A DNA stretch of 64,000 bases from Pseudomonas sp. Irchel 3A7 (lineage in GTDB: Bacteria; Pseudomonadota; Gammaproteobacteria; Pseudomonadales; Pseudomonadaceae): assembly GCF_900187565.1 (NCBI RefSeq), contig NZ_FYED01000010.1:1-64000 (forward strand), written 5' to 3'. The translations under genes and the position numbers were made by a program. This document shows, piece by piece, positions 27,007 through 35,456 of the stretch; position 1 is the stretch's first letter, and every line of letters begins with the position of its first letter. The notes under the pieces were generated by a model that saw nothing but the letters and a program-made list of their open reading frames with translations, was not told the DNA's origin and made no database searches.

Positions 27007-27951
27007 ATGTCAGTACAACAAATCGCCGATCGCGCGCTACTGGCGTTGGGCAGGCGGCTGATCGCCGAGGGCTATCGTTTCATCACGCCGACCCCTTTGA
27101 CCCACGAAAGATTCCTCCAGCGCTTCACCACACCGTTGGCGAAGGACCTGCGCGGTGTCTTCGGTTGGTCGATGCCGTTCGATCACGCACTGTTGCCGGC
27201 GGATGAACTCACTGCGTTGGAACAGGCGGGCATCGTCGAACAGGAGGGCTTGCTCTGGCGTAGCACTGTGCGCTGGTCGAGCCTCGACGGATTGCTGTTC
27301 GCTCACTCGGCATATCCCACCACGCACGCCGACTCGATATTTTTCGGACCCGACAGCTACCGCTTCGCGCAGATGATTGAAGCCCATCTGCAACAGCATT
27401 TCGAGCCGATCCGGCGAGTGGTGGACATTGGTTGCGGTGCCGGTGTCGGTGCACTGATCGTCGCCCGCGCCCGACATGACGCCCAGGTGCTGGCCGTGGA
27501 CATCAATCCACGGGCTCTGCGACTGTCGGCGGTCAATGCCGAGCTGGCCGGAGTCTCCAATGTCACCGTCTACCACAGCGATATCCTGAGCAGTGTCGAA
27601 GGCCAATTCGACCTGATCATTGCCAATCCGCCCTATATGAATGACAGCCAGCAGCGCGCCTATCGCCACGGCGGCGGGGCATTGGGGGAGGGGCTGTCGT
27701 TGCGCATCGTGCGCGAATCTTTGCCGCGCCTGGACAAGGCTGGCAGCCTGGTGCTCTACACTGGCGTGGCGATGGTCGACGGCCAGGATCCGTTCCTGGA
27801 AGCCGTCCTGCCGGAGTTGGCCGGCGATACATTTGGCTGGACTTATCGCGAACTGGATCCTGATGTGTTCGGGGAGGATCTGCTCAAGCCCGGTTATGAG
27901 CGGGTTGAGCGCATTGCGGTCGTGGCGCTCACCGTCACCCGTCGGAACTGA
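27007..27951 (+). CDS. class I SAM-dependent methyltransferase with NPPY motif
   Basis: This 314-residue methyltransferase has the SAM-binding VVDIGCGAGVGALIVA near residue 140 and the catalytic LIIANPPYMND near 205. That motif is typical of N-methylation of amide or amine nitrogens (PrmC/HemK, RlmG, TrmN6 relatives). The N-terminal 110 residues form a separate domain. It follows the diiron oxidase-like gene by 15 bp with AAGGAG before the ATG, so the two are translated from one message. Confidence 0.85.
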   Translation: MSVQQIADRALLALGRRLIAEGYRFITPTPLTHERFLQRFTTPLAKDLRGVFGWSMPFDHALLPADELTALEQAGIVEQEGLLWRSTVRWSSLDGLLFAHSAYPTTHADSIFFGPDSYRFAQMIEAHLQQHFEPIRRVVDIGCGAGVGALIVARARHDAQVLAVDINPRALRLSAVNAELAGVSNVTVYHSDILSSVEGQFDLIIANPPYMNDSQQRAYRHGGGALGEGLSLRIVRESLPRLDKAGSLVLYTGVAMVDGQDPFLEAVLPELAGDTFGWTYRELDPDVFGEDLLKPGYERVERIAVVALTVTRRN

Positions 27952-27980
27952 CAGAGGCCCCAACTTTATGTGGAACCCCA

Positions 27981-28069
27981 TGTGGGAGCGAGACTGCTCG
28001 CGAAGGCGATGGCACATCCACAATAAAAGTGCCTGACACTACGCCTTCGCGAGCAGGCTCGCTCCCACG
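27981..28069. repeat. REPIN (GTGGGAGCGAGACTGCTCGCGAA type)
   Basis: TGTGGGAGCGAGACTGCTCGCGAA pairs with CTTCGCGAGCAGGCTCGCTCCCAC across about 40 bp. It sits between two convergent genes, the usual position for these elements. Confidence 0.85.
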
Positions 28070-28074
28070 GGGTT

Positions 28075-28230
28075 TCAATTGCCATCCGCCACCTTGCGTT
28101 CGATCTTGTCGATTTTGCGCTGTAGCTCATCTGCTTCCGGCTCATCGGATGGCGGGGTGGCCATGGGTTCATCCGCGCTGTCGGCGTCACGGCCCTTGTC
28201 GTCAGGGTTAATACGATCATCTTTATTCAT
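28075..28230 (-). CDS. small acidic hydrophilic protein
   Basis: The 51-residue protein begins MNKDDRINPD and ends with a short predicted coiled coil (ADELQRKIDKIERKVADG). GGAGG sits seven to eight bases before the ATG, deciding this start over a longer frame to 28275. No family recognised. The composition resembles small stress-induced proteins of Pseudomonas, but that is only an impression. Confidence 0.6.
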   Translation of the reverse strand: MNKDDRINPDDKGRDADSADEPMATPPSDEPEADELQRKIDKIERKVADGN

Positions 28231-28321
28231 GGCGTTTCCTCCAGTGACTACACATTGGATTAAACGCCATGGCACGAGTTCGGGATTTTTGACCGGGTTC
28301 GTTCGCTCTCCGTCGGCTTGT

Positions 28322-28906
28322 TCAAAACGTGGTGTAGCCGAAATAAACGAATGCGATGACAGCGGCGATGGAGAAAGCCCCCAAGGCCTTCGTCGTCGAA
28401 CGATTCGAGCGCATCGGGCCGGCGGATCGTTGCTGGTGTATGCCCATATTCATGGTAGGGACAAAAAAACCGTCCATGGTTGCCCTGTAGGTGTGGCGCA
28501 AGCCAATCAACAGAAACAGGATGATCAGGCCGAGGGCCAGTGCGCGGATAATCGTCGGGTGAATCAGTGGCTGGGGAGTGTCTTCCGCGCAGGCCGCACT
28601 ATCGGCTTCAACGATGGAGATCCGTCCGTCATCCATTGACGCCAGCTTATTACCCTCGAGGTTTTTCGCCTGTTGATCGAGGTCCAGCGCCTGATACTTC
28701 CAGAGCGTTGCCGAGCCTTCCCGGCAATAGGTGAACGCGCCAGGGTTGGACGCGGCGATGATGCACGCGTCGTTGATGCCGTGTTTCTTCAGGGTTTCGG
28801 TGGCAGCCCTGGTGAAGTCCAGTTCAAGGACGGGAATGACTCCGTTGGCACATGCCCCGGCGGATACCAGCAGGCCCCCCAAGAGGCAAAGGGTTGAAAT
28901 GTTCAA
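28322..28906 (-). CDS. hypothetical membrane protein
   Basis: The 194-residue protein starts at TTG 28906 with AAGGA nine bases upstream. A signal peptide (about 1-20) leads to a periplasmic part with four Cys (residues about 19-110), then two membrane helices (about 118-137 and 173-192) joined by a basic loop. No family recognised. The arrangement suggests an inner-membrane protein with a disulphide-bonded periplasmic domain. Confidence 0.6.
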   Translation of the reverse strand: MNISTLCLLGGLLVSAGACANGVIPVLELDFTRAATETLKKHGINDACIIAASNPGAFTYCREGSATLWKYQALDLDQQAKNLEGNKLASMDDGRISIVEADSAACAEDTPQPLIHPTIIRALALGLIILFLLIGLRHTYRATMDGFFVPTMNMGIHQQRSAGPMRSNRSTTKALGAFSIAAVIAFVYFGYTTF

Positions 28907-29103
28907 GGTTGAATGTCCTTGTTTTTATCGGCCTGCTGATTGAACCGGCGATTGCTGCCTCGTTGTTGATGAAGTCTAGATCGTCAATGGCCGTTTGATG
29001 ATTGAAAATGCGCAGTATTCACATTCATTTGCGAACGACCGATGGAGTGGCGAACAGCGCCTTCCTGTGCCTTACTCGGTGATTAAACCGGGGAGGGTTT
29101 TCA

Positions 29104-29700
29104 ATGCGACGCAGAGGCGCACAGTTCTGGCTATGGCTCAATAAACGCTTACCCGTCAAAACCTACGAAGACGTATTGAACGACGGTCGGCAGATTGAAG
29201 TGCAGGCGCGCATCACGCTGGAGGGGATGACCCAGGTTTTTATCGGAATCTACGACGCCAGTGGTGGCGCCCTGTTCGAAGCCTTTTCGGATCGCAGTTT
29301 CCGCGAACCGCTCGCTTCGGCATTGAAATGGGGAGCGCGGCGGGCCCGGGAACTCGTGCTGGAGACCGAGCCATTCGTGGCCCCCCACCGGGCGCAACTG
29401 ACGTTGAGTCCGTTGATTACCGACGAAGCGGTACTGGCCCTGCGGCGGATGGAGATGACTGAGAGCGAGCGCCTGAAAATCAGAGCCGGCGACGCCCAGG
29501 CTGAATATCACGCGGCCCATTCGGCCATGCTCGAATTGATGCGCTCGACGACCTCGGTCGACCCGCTGGTCTGGTCCGAACACCGCGAGCGGCTGCGACA
29601 GGCTATCGACCGCAGGGTCTGGATCCAGCGCGGCTACCTGCCTTCAACAAAATCGTCACGCGTCGAGGACACCAGCCCTCATGAAAAAGGAAATCACTGA
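29104..29700 (+). CDS. hypothetical cytoplasmic protein
   Basis: The 198-residue soluble protein, MRRRGAQFWLWLNKRLP at the start, has no recognised domain. GGGGAGGG precedes ATG 29104. The last 20 bases overlap the next gene, so the two are probably coexpressed and translationally coupled. The middle part is helical and rich in Glu and Arg. Confidence 0.6.
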   Translation: MRRRGAQFWLWLNKRLPVKTYEDVLNDGRQIEVQARITLEGMTQVFIGIYDASGGALFEAFSDRSFREPLASALKWGARRARELVLETEPFVAPHRAQLTLSPLITDEAVLALRRMEMTESERLKIRAGDAQAEYHAAHSAMLELMRSTTSVDPLVWSEHRERLRQAIDRRVWIQRGYLPSTKSSRVEDTSPHEKGNH

Positions 29701-30085
29701 CTCACAGGAAGAGACGGGCTCTGCCTCCGAGCGGATCGACGCGAAAATCCGCGACCTGAACGATTGGCGCGGCCAGACGCTGGCGCGGGTCCGGGCGCTG
29801 GTCAGGCAGGCCGACCCCGAGGTGGTCGAGGAAGTGAAGTGGCGCGGGGTACCGGTGTGGTCGCACGGCGGGATTATCTGCACCGGCGAGACCTACAAGA
29901 ACGCGGTGAAGATGACCTTCGCCAAGGGCGCCGCGCTGGACGATCCTTCAAAGCTGTTCAACGCCAGCCTGGAAGGCAACACCCGACGCGCGATTGATCT
30001 GCATGAAGGTGACATCATCGATGAAGCCGCCCTGCAGGCGCTGATTCGCGCCGCCGTGGCGCTCAATACCGCCAAGCGCAAATAA
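29681..30085 (+). CDS. DUF1801 family protein
   Basis: The 134-residue protein matches DUF1801 (YdhG-like fold), with EEVKWRGVPVWSHGGIICTGETYKN in two pieces typical of the family (VKW.G.P.W and GGIICTG). The biochemical role is unknown. Members often sit near stress genes. It overlaps the preceding hypothetical gene by 20 bases. Confidence 0.75.
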   Translation: MKKEITDSQEETGSASERIDAKIRDLNDWRGQTLARVRALVRQADPEVVEEVKWRGVPVWSHGGIICTGETYKNAVKMTFAKGAALDDPSKLFNASLEGNTRRAIDLHEGDIIDEAALQALIRAAVALNTAKRK

Positions 30086-30142
30086 CCCGGCAACCGTGGT
30101 GCTCAATTCGTCAACGCGTCAATGAACGGGCGGCCTAACCCC

Positions 30143-30243
30143 TGTAGCAGCGGGCTCGCACGCGATAAACCTGAGCGCGACACGGGGATTCAGACGCCCC
30201 GCGTCATCGTTGACATCCATCGCGAGCGAGTTCGCTCCTACAG
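30143..30243. repeat. REPIN, degenerate (TGTAGCAGCGGGCTCGCACGCGAT type)
   Basis: TGTAGCAGCGGGCTCGCACGCGAT is answered by TCGCGAGCGAGTTCGCTCCTACAG about 60 bp later. The left arm is more decayed than those of other copies in the window. Confidence 0.75.
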
Positions 30244-30254
30244 GGGACCAACCA

Positions 30255-30761
30255 TCAGCGGCGTTTCGGCAGCGTCCAGTTTGGCCGGATGAAGTGGCAG
30301 GTATAGCCGCTGGGGTAGTGTTCCAGATAGTCCTGATGCTCAGGCTCCGCTTCCCAGAACGGTCCGGCGGGCTCGATCTCGGTGACGACCTTGCCGGGCC
30401 AGAGGCCGGAGGCTTCGACGTCGGCAACGGTATCTTCAGCGATTTGCCGCTGTTCATTACTCAGGTAATAGAGGGCCGAGCGATAACTCGTACCCAGGTC
30501 ATTACCCTGGCGATTTTTGGTGGTCGGGTCGTGGATCTGGAAGAAAAATTCGAGAATCTGGCGATAGCTGATCTGCTGTGGGTCGAAGACCACTTCGATC
30601 GCTTCAGCATGGGTGCCATGATTGCGGTAGGTCGCATTGGGCACATCGCCGCCCGAGTAGCCAACCCGCGTGGCCAGCACGCCCGGGTAGCGTCGAAGCA
30701 GATCCTGCATGCCCCAGAAGCAGCCGCCGGCGAGGATGGCGGTTTCAGTGTTCGTCGTCAT
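30255..30761 (-). CDS. msrA: peptide methionine sulfoxide reductase A
   Basis: The 168-residue enzyme reduces methionine-S-sulfoxide in proteins using thioredoxin. The catalytic GGCFWG motif holds Cys14, and GYSGG, NHGTHAEA and the late GYTCHF Cys follow as in the short MsrA type. Start MTTNTETAIL is preferred to an ATG three codons upstream. It is third in a leftward run after the SCO and PCu(A)C genes (52-bp gap), placing a repair enzyme beside copper handling. Confidence 0.93.
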   Translation of the reverse strand: MTTNTETAILAGGCFWGMQDLLRRYPGVLATRVGYSGGDVPNATYRNHGTHAEAIEVVFDPQQISYRQILEFFFQIHDPTTKNRQGNDLGTSYRSALYYLSNEQRQIAEDTVADVEASGLWPGKVVTEIEPAGPFWEAEPEHQDYLEHYPSGYTCHFIRPNWTLPKRR

Positions 30762-30813
30762 GGTGCGCACCTCTTATCAGTGACCGGCCTCGTTGATCGA
30801 GGCCGTCAGACCC

Positions 30814-31302
30814 TCAATGCATTTTGCTGTGATCCATTTTGCTGTGATCCATCGCGCCGAGGGAACGGGCCTGGGCCTCGACCTGGATTGTCTCTTTCTC
30901 GCCCTTGGCGTTTTCCACGGTCAGGGTCAGGGGCACTTTGCTGCCTTCTGCCACCTGAGCGGTCAGGTCCATCAACATGATGTGGTAGCCATTGGGATCC
31001 AGGCTCACCGGTTTGCCTGCCGGTAACTCGACGGACTCGACCTGCCCCATGCGCATCACATCGTCTTTCATGCTCATCTGGTGGATTTGTACCGTCTTGG
31101 CGATCGGGGACTGCACGCTGAGCAACTTGCTGTCCGTGTCGGCCTGCAGGGTCATGAAGGCGCCGGTCGAATGCTGGCCGGCCACCGTGGCGCGAACCCA
31201 GGCGTCGTTCACCTGGGTTTGCGCGGACACTTGCCAGGCCATGCCGATCAGGGAAAGGCCAAGCACCAGTTGTTTCAGGCGTTTTGAGTACAGCGAAGTC
31301 AT
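30814..31302 (-). CDS. periplasmic copper chaperone PCu(A)C
   Basis: The 162-residue protein has a signal peptide (about 1-28, ending QVSAQ). The Cu(I) site of this family is visible: VQIHQMSM, then VMRM, then GYHIMLM (H-x-M and the distal H-x-M pair). A C-terminal His/Met-rich tail (MDHSKMDHSKMH) adds extra copper ligands. PCu(A)C passes copper to SCO and to CuA of cytochrome oxidase. Its ATG overlaps the SCO stop (TGATG). The longer in-frame extension upstream is a shadow of the SCO gene. Confidence 0.92.
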   Translation of the reverse strand: MTSLYSKRLKQLVLGLSLIGMAWQVSAQTQVNDAWVRATVAGQHSTGAFMTLQADTDSKLLSVQSPIAKTVQIHQMSMKDDVMRMGQVESVELPAGKPVSLDPNGYHIMLMDLTAQVAEGSKVPLTLTVENAKGEKETIQVEAQARSLGAMDHSKMDHSKMH

Positions 31303-31907
31303 CAGCAGACCTCCATGACGGTGAGCAGGTCTTCTGCGCACTCTTGAGCGGTAAGGGACGCGGACAGGCCCAGGCGCAAATTGCCTCGGGAGTCGAACAC
31401 GAAGCTGGTCGCGGTGTGGGACAGGGTGTAGGTATCGCCGCTCGGAACCTTCTCGAAGAATACGCCGAACTCCTTGGCGGTGGCGGCGGTTTCTTCCAGC
31501 GTACCGGACAGTGCCTCGAAGCTCGGATCGAAGGCCTTGACGTAGTTGTCGAGCATTTCGGGCGTGTCGCGCTCGGGGTCCAGGGTGATGAAGATCACTT
31601 GCAGGCGTTCGCCATCGCGGCCCATCAGTTTCTTCGCCTGGGCCGCGCGGGCCAGGGTCGTCGGGCAGACGGCCGGGCATTGGGTGAAACCGAAGAAGAT
31701 CATCGGCATCAGCCCCTGGTAGCTGCCCAGCATCCGGGTCTCGCCCTGGACGTCCTTGAGCTTGAAGGAACGTCCCATGATCTTGTCGCTCAGATCCTTG
31801 CCGTACTTGAACGACAGCTTGCTGCTGTCATCGCAGCCGGCGAGCAGGCCAAGGCTCAGCAGGCCCATGCCGCGCAGGACCGTGCGACGGGTATACAACG
31901 TACTCAT
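31302..31907 (-). CDS. SCO1/SenC family copper protein, lipoprotein
   Basis: The 201-residue protein carries TRRTVLRG followed by LLAGC, a lipobox that anchors it to the periplasmic face; the paired Arg also give a Tat-like look. The copper motif is FTQCPAVCPTTL. LDPERDTPEML is the family signature, and SHTATSFVFD has the ligand His. Together with the overlapping PCu(A)C gene it forms the standard pair for CuA assembly of cytochrome c oxidase. The start at MSTLYTRRTV is chosen for the signal. Confidence 0.93.
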   Translation of the reverse strand: MSTLYTRRTVLRGMGLLSLGLLAGCDDSSKLSFKYGKDLSDKIMGRSFKLKDVQGETRMLGSYQGLMPMIFFGFTQCPAVCPTTLARAAQAKKLMGRDGERLQVIFITLDPERDTPEMLDNYVKAFDPSFEALSGTLEETAATAKEFGVFFEKVPSGDTYTLSHTATSFVFDSRGNLRLGLSASLTAQECAEDLLTVMEVC

Positions 31908-32149
31908 GGAAAAAAGCTTCCTGTGTAGCAACCGGGAAAACACAGTGCCTGACGGATCAGACGAAAAAAAGCGCAGGGATGTTAACAAACTGTTGCCCTG
32001 TGGCGCTCAATCGATCGCCCGCCGGTCCTGCGCCAAAAGGTCGCGGTCCCGGTGCTACACGAAGATACAAATGCCCTGCGCACGGACACATTGCAGATAC
32101 ATCGGCGCGGTTACATGGGGCCATCCAATCCCCCATAGAGAGCATTGCC

Positions 32150-32350
32150 ATGTTCCATAAACTGAAGCAGGTCGCCCGGTTCTTCCGCCAAAGCGCACAG
32201 TCAATGGTGGGTGTTCCCGATTACGATAATTACGTAGCGCTCATGGCGGTCAAATCCCCCGACGAGCCAGTCATGACTTACGAGGCATTTTTCCGTGAGC
32301 GCCAGGAAGCACGGTTTGGCCGGGGCAAGTGCAATACGCGGTGCTGCTGA
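32150..32350 (+). CDS. YbdD/YjiX family small protein
   Basis: This 66-residue protein has the family core MVGVPDYDNYVALM, then PVMTYEAFFRERQEARFG and a terminal RCC. Members are usually encoded immediately after the pyruvate/peptide transporter genes cstA or btsT and are needed with them. No such transporter is in this window, so this copy is an orphan. It is bounded downstream by a REPIN. Confidence 0.88.
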   Translation: MFHKLKQVARFFRQSAQSMVGVPDYDNYVALMAVKSPDEPVMTYEAFFRERQEARFGRGKCNTRCC

Positions 32351-32363
32351 AACACCGAAAAAC

Positions 32364-32472
32364 CTGTGGCGAGGGAGCTTGCTCCCGTTCGACTGCGCAG
32401 CAGTCGCAAAACCTGCGCATACGGTTTCAGGGCCGCTGCGCGCCCCAACGGGAGCAAGCTCCCTCGCCACAG
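32364..32472. repeat. REPIN, second family (CTGTGGCGAGGGAGCTTGC)
   Basis: A perfect 24-bp inverted pair: CTGTGGCGAGGGAGCTTGCT plus CCCG on the left, and its exact inverse ending CTCCCTCGCCACAG on the right, about 60 bp apart. This is a different sequence family from the GTGGGAGCGAGCC elements. Confidence 0.85.
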
Positions 32473-32663
32473 TCTTTCTTGCGGCCTGACGATTTGCGAC
32501 AGCAACATGCACTTTTATAAAGCGCGAAGCCTGCCAGCGTGCACCAGTGCGTAGCGGTTTGCTGATCCATCTTCCCCTCGGCCACGCTCGGCCAGTTGAA
32601 TACGACTCGCCTTGAAACCCGCCTGAACCGCCGTCCCCCGACCATTTCTCCAGCCCCCATCTT

Positions 32664-32685
32664 CGACTGGCACAAACCCTGCATT
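32664..32685 (+). promoter_or_regulatory. sigma-54 promoter of nirBD
   Basis: CTGGCACAAACCCTGCAT shows the -24/-12 layout: GG at 32669-32670, exactly ten bases, then GC at 32681-32682. It departs from TGGCAC-N5-TTGCW at one base (C for T). Transcription would begin near 32694, giving a leader of about 200 bases before nirB. A TGCACC half-site at 32540 could belong to an NtrC site. The fit with nitrogen control of nitrite reductase is good. Confidence 0.7.
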
Positions 32686-32775
32686 GATCCCCTCAAGCCC
32701 CTCTACATAGATGGGCAGCCCGCTCGGTCAACGACGATCGATCAACCGCACAGGTCGTGGGCAATATCGGTGGAT

Positions 32776-32827
32776 CAGGCATGGCCGTCTGGTTTCAACA
32801 CCGCAAAAGAACAGGCAAAGACGCCTG
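32776..32827 (+). promoter_or_regulatory. tandem ANTAR-type RNA hairpins (NasT target) in the nirB leader
   Basis: Two hairpins each have a five-base-pair stem and a six-base loop with A at position 1 and G at position 4. P1 is CAGGC-ATGGCC-GTCTG (32776-32791) and P2 is CAGGC-AAAGAC-GCCTG (32812-32827). This is the recognised signature of ANTAR-protein RNA targets. The 3' arm of P2 is also the base of the following terminator stem, so P2 and terminator exclude each other. NasT, an ANTAR protein, is known to antiterminate nitrate/nitrite assimilation operons in Pseudomonas and Azotobacter. Confidence 0.82.
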
Positions 32828-32856
32828 GAACCGCAAGGTTTCAGGCGTTTTTTTTT
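32821..32856 (+). terminator. attenuator terminator in the nirB leader
   Basis: ACGCCTGGAACC, loop GCAA, GGTTTCAGGCGT (12-bp stem with one G-U), then nine T. It lies 39 bases before the nirB ATG and about 130 bases after the predicted start of transcription, so it must be read through for nirBD to be expressed. Its left arm overlaps the second ANTAR hairpin. Confidence 0.88.
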
Positions 32857-32894
32857 GCTTTTTGAACCGTGATGGGCTTGGGCAGGTGTCGTTT

Positions 32895-35456
32895 ATGAAT
32901 TCCAATGTAGCCACTTTGAACAAACTGCAAACGCTGGTCGTGATCGGCAATGGCATGGTCGGGCATCACTGTGTCGAGCAGTTGATCGAGCGCGGCGCTC
33001 TGGGGCGCTATCGCTTGCACGTCTTCAGCGAGGAGCCGATGCGTGCTTACGACCGTGTGCATTTGTCCGAATACTTTACCGGTCGCGATGCCGAGTCGCT
33101 GGCGCTGAGTGACGCCTCGCTGTACGAGACGCCCGGCGTCACATTGCACCTGGGTGTACCGGTGCTGGAAATCGACCGCGAACAGCGTCAAGTCATCACC
33201 GCACAGGGTTGCGTGCATTACGACAAACTGGTCCTGGCCACCGGCTCTTATCCGTTCGTGCCGCCGATTGAAGGCGCCGAAGGTCATTCGCGGCTGGTGT
33301 ATCGCACCCTGGAAGACCTCGATGCCATTCGTGCCGCGGCGGCCGATGCGCGCCGTGGTGTGGTGGTCGGCGGTGGCTTGCTCGGTCTGGAAGCGGCCAA
33401 TGCTCTGAAGAGCCTGGGCCTGGAAGCTCATGTAGTGGAATTCGCGCCACGCCTGATGCCGGTGCAACTGGACGATCTGGGTGGTTTGGCGCTCAAGGCG
33501 CAGATCGAACGGCTGGGCGTCGGCGTGCACCTGTCCCGCGCCACGCAATCGATCAGTGCGGGCGAGGACTATCGCTATCGCATGAATTTTGCCAACGATG
33601 AATTTCTGGAAACCGACCTGGTGGTGTTCTCCGCCGGCATCCGTGCCCAGGATGCGTTGGCCCGCCAGTGTGCGCTGGAGATCGGCCCGCGTGGTGGGGT
33701 GGTGATTGACGACACCTGCCTGAGCTGCGACCCGAACATCTACGCCATCGGCGAGTGCGCTTCATGGAACGGCAGCCTGTTCGGCCTGGTTGCCCCCGGC
33801 TACCAGATGGCGCGCAGCGTTGCGGCGCGGCTGTGTGAGGACGTCGCGGAGCCGTTCCAGGGCGCCGACATGTCGACCAAGCTCAAACTGCTGGGTGTCG
33901 ATGTCGGCTCCATCGGCGATGCTCACGCCAACACGCCGGGCGCGCGCAGTTATCAGTTCATTGACGAGACGACCGCCAGCTATCGCCGTCTGGTGGTGGA
34001 CGCCAGCGGCAAGCAGGTGCTGGGTGCGGTGCTGATCGGTGACAACAGCTATTACGACACGCTGCTGCAATACATGCAGAACGCGATTGCCTTGCCATCC
34101 GAACCGGCTGCCTTGATCCTGCCATCGTCCGAAGGCGCGCCGACCCTCGGCCCTGGCGCCTTGCCGGAAACGGCCACCGTCTGTTCCTGTCACAACGTTA
34201 CCAAGGGCGCGATCTGCTCGGCCATCGACGGCGGCTGCACCGATCTGGGCCTGCTCAAGTCGCAGACCAAGGCGTGCACCGGCTGCGGCGGTTGCGCCGG
34301 CCTGCTCAAGCAAGTCTTCGAACACGAACTGATCGCCCGTGGCGTCAGTGTCGACAAGAGCCTGTGCGAGCATTTCGCCTACACCCGTCAGGAGTTGTAT
34401 GCGCTGGTGCGGGTGGAAGGGGTGATCACCTTCGAAGAACTGCTGGCCAAACATGGCCGTGGCCACACCGGTTGCGATGTGTGCAAGCCGGCGGTGGGTT
34501 CGATCCTGGCGTCGTGCTGGAACCAGCCGATCATGGACCCGTCGCTGGTGCCGTTGCAGGACACCAACGACACCTTCATGGCCAACATGCAGAAAAACGG
34601 CACCTACTCGGTCGTGCCGCGCATTCCCGGTGGCGAGATCACTGCCGACAAGCTGATCGCCATCGGTGTGGTGGCGAAGAAATACGACCTCTATACCAAA
34701 ATCACCGGCGGCCAGCGGATTGACCTGTTCGGGGCGCAATTGCATCAATTGCCGGACATCTGGGGCGAGTTGATTGAAGCGGGCTTCGAAACCGGGCACG
34801 CCTACGGCAAATCGACCCGTACGGTGAAATCCTGCGTCGGCAGCACCTGGTGCCGCTACGGTGTGCAGGACAGCGTGCAAATGGCGCTGACCATCGAAGA
34901 CCGCTACAAGGGCCTGCGCTCGCCGCACAAGCTCAAGTTCGCGGTGTCCGGTTGCACCCGTGAATGCGCCGAGGCGCAAAGCAAGGACGTCGGCGTAATC
35001 GCCACCGAGAAAGGCTGGAACCTCTACATCGCCGGTAACGGCGGCATGCGCCCGCGTCATGCCGAACTGTTCGCCACCGATCTGGATGACGCGACGCTGA
35101 TCCGCTACATCGACCGCTTCCTGATGTTCTACATCCGCACCGCCGACAAGTTGCAGCGCACTTCGGTGTGGCGCGAAAGCCTGGAGGGTGGCCTGGACTA
35201 CCTCAAGGACGTGATCATCCACGACAGCCTGGGCCTGGGCGCCGAGCTCGAGTCGCAGATGCAACTGGTGGTCAACCGTTACGAATGCGAGTGGGCCAAC
35301 GCCCTCAAGGACCCGGAAAAACTCAAGCGCTTCCGCACCTTCGTCAACGATAAACGCCCGGACCCGGACATTCACTTTGTCCAGGAACGCGGTCAACGGC
35401 GCCCGATCATGGCCGCCGAACTCAATCTGATCCCTGTCACCGAGGAGAGCGCCTGA
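32895..35456 (+). CDS. nirB: assimilatory nitrite reductase (NADH), large subunit
   Basis: The 853-residue enzyme reduces nitrite to ammonium in the cytoplasm. The FAD/NAD(P)H domain lies at about 9-310 (VVIGNGMVGHHC; VVVGGGLLGLEAAN). A BFD-like [2Fe-2S] region with CSCHNVTKGAIC and CTGCGGC spans about 430-490. The sulfite/nitrite reductase domain carries the siroheme-[4Fe-4S] cysteines 647, 653 (CVGSTWC) and 687, 691 (CTREC). The start MNSNVATLNK follows the leader terminator; upstream in-frame sequence is leader. The stop overlaps the nirD start. Confidence 0.97.
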   Translation: MNSNVATLNKLQTLVVIGNGMVGHHCVEQLIERGALGRYRLHVFSEEPMRAYDRVHLSEYFTGRDAESLALSDASLYETPGVTLHLGVPVLEIDREQRQVITAQGCVHYDKLVLATGSYPFVPPIEGAEGHSRLVYRTLEDLDAIRAAAADARRGVVVGGGLLGLEAANALKSLGLEAHVVEFAPRLMPVQLDDLGGLALKAQIERLGVGVHLSRATQSISAGEDYRYRMNFANDEFLETDLVVFSAGIRAQDALARQCALEIGPRGGVVIDDTCLSCDPNIYAIGECASWNGSLFGLVAPGYQMARSVAARLCEDVAEPFQGADMSTKLKLLGVDVGSIGDAHANTPGARSYQFIDETTASYRRLVVDASGKQVLGAVLIGDNSYYDTLLQYMQNAIALPSEPAALILPSSEGAPTLGPGALPETATVCSCHNVTKGAICSAIDGGCTDLGLLKSQTKACTGCGGCAGLLKQVFEHELIARGVSVDKSLCEHFAYTRQELYALVRVEGVITFEELLAKHGRGHTGCDVCKPAVGSILASCWNQPIMDPSLVPLQDTNDTFMANMQKNGTYSVVPRIPGGEITADKLIAIGVVAKKYDLYTKITGGQRIDLFGAQLHQLPDIWGELIEAGFETGHAYGKSTRTVKSCVGSTWCRYGVQDSVQMALTIEDRYKGLRSPHKLKFAVSGCTRECAEAQSKDVGVIATEKGWNLYIAGNGGMRPRHAELFATDLDDATLIRYIDRFLMFYIRTADKLQRTSVWRESLEGGLDYLKDVIIHDSLGLGAELESQMQLVVNRYECEWANALKDPEKLKRFRTFVNDKRPDPDIHFVQERGQRRPIMAAELNLIPVTEESA

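Noticed and set aside
31303..31680. Long N-terminal extension of the PCu(A)C gene
   Set aside because: It is a different-frame shadow of the SCO gene; the signal peptide at 31302 marks the true start.
33762..35396. 544-codon open frame antisense to nirB
   Set aside because: nirB shows all cofactor motifs in the plus frame; the antisense product has none.
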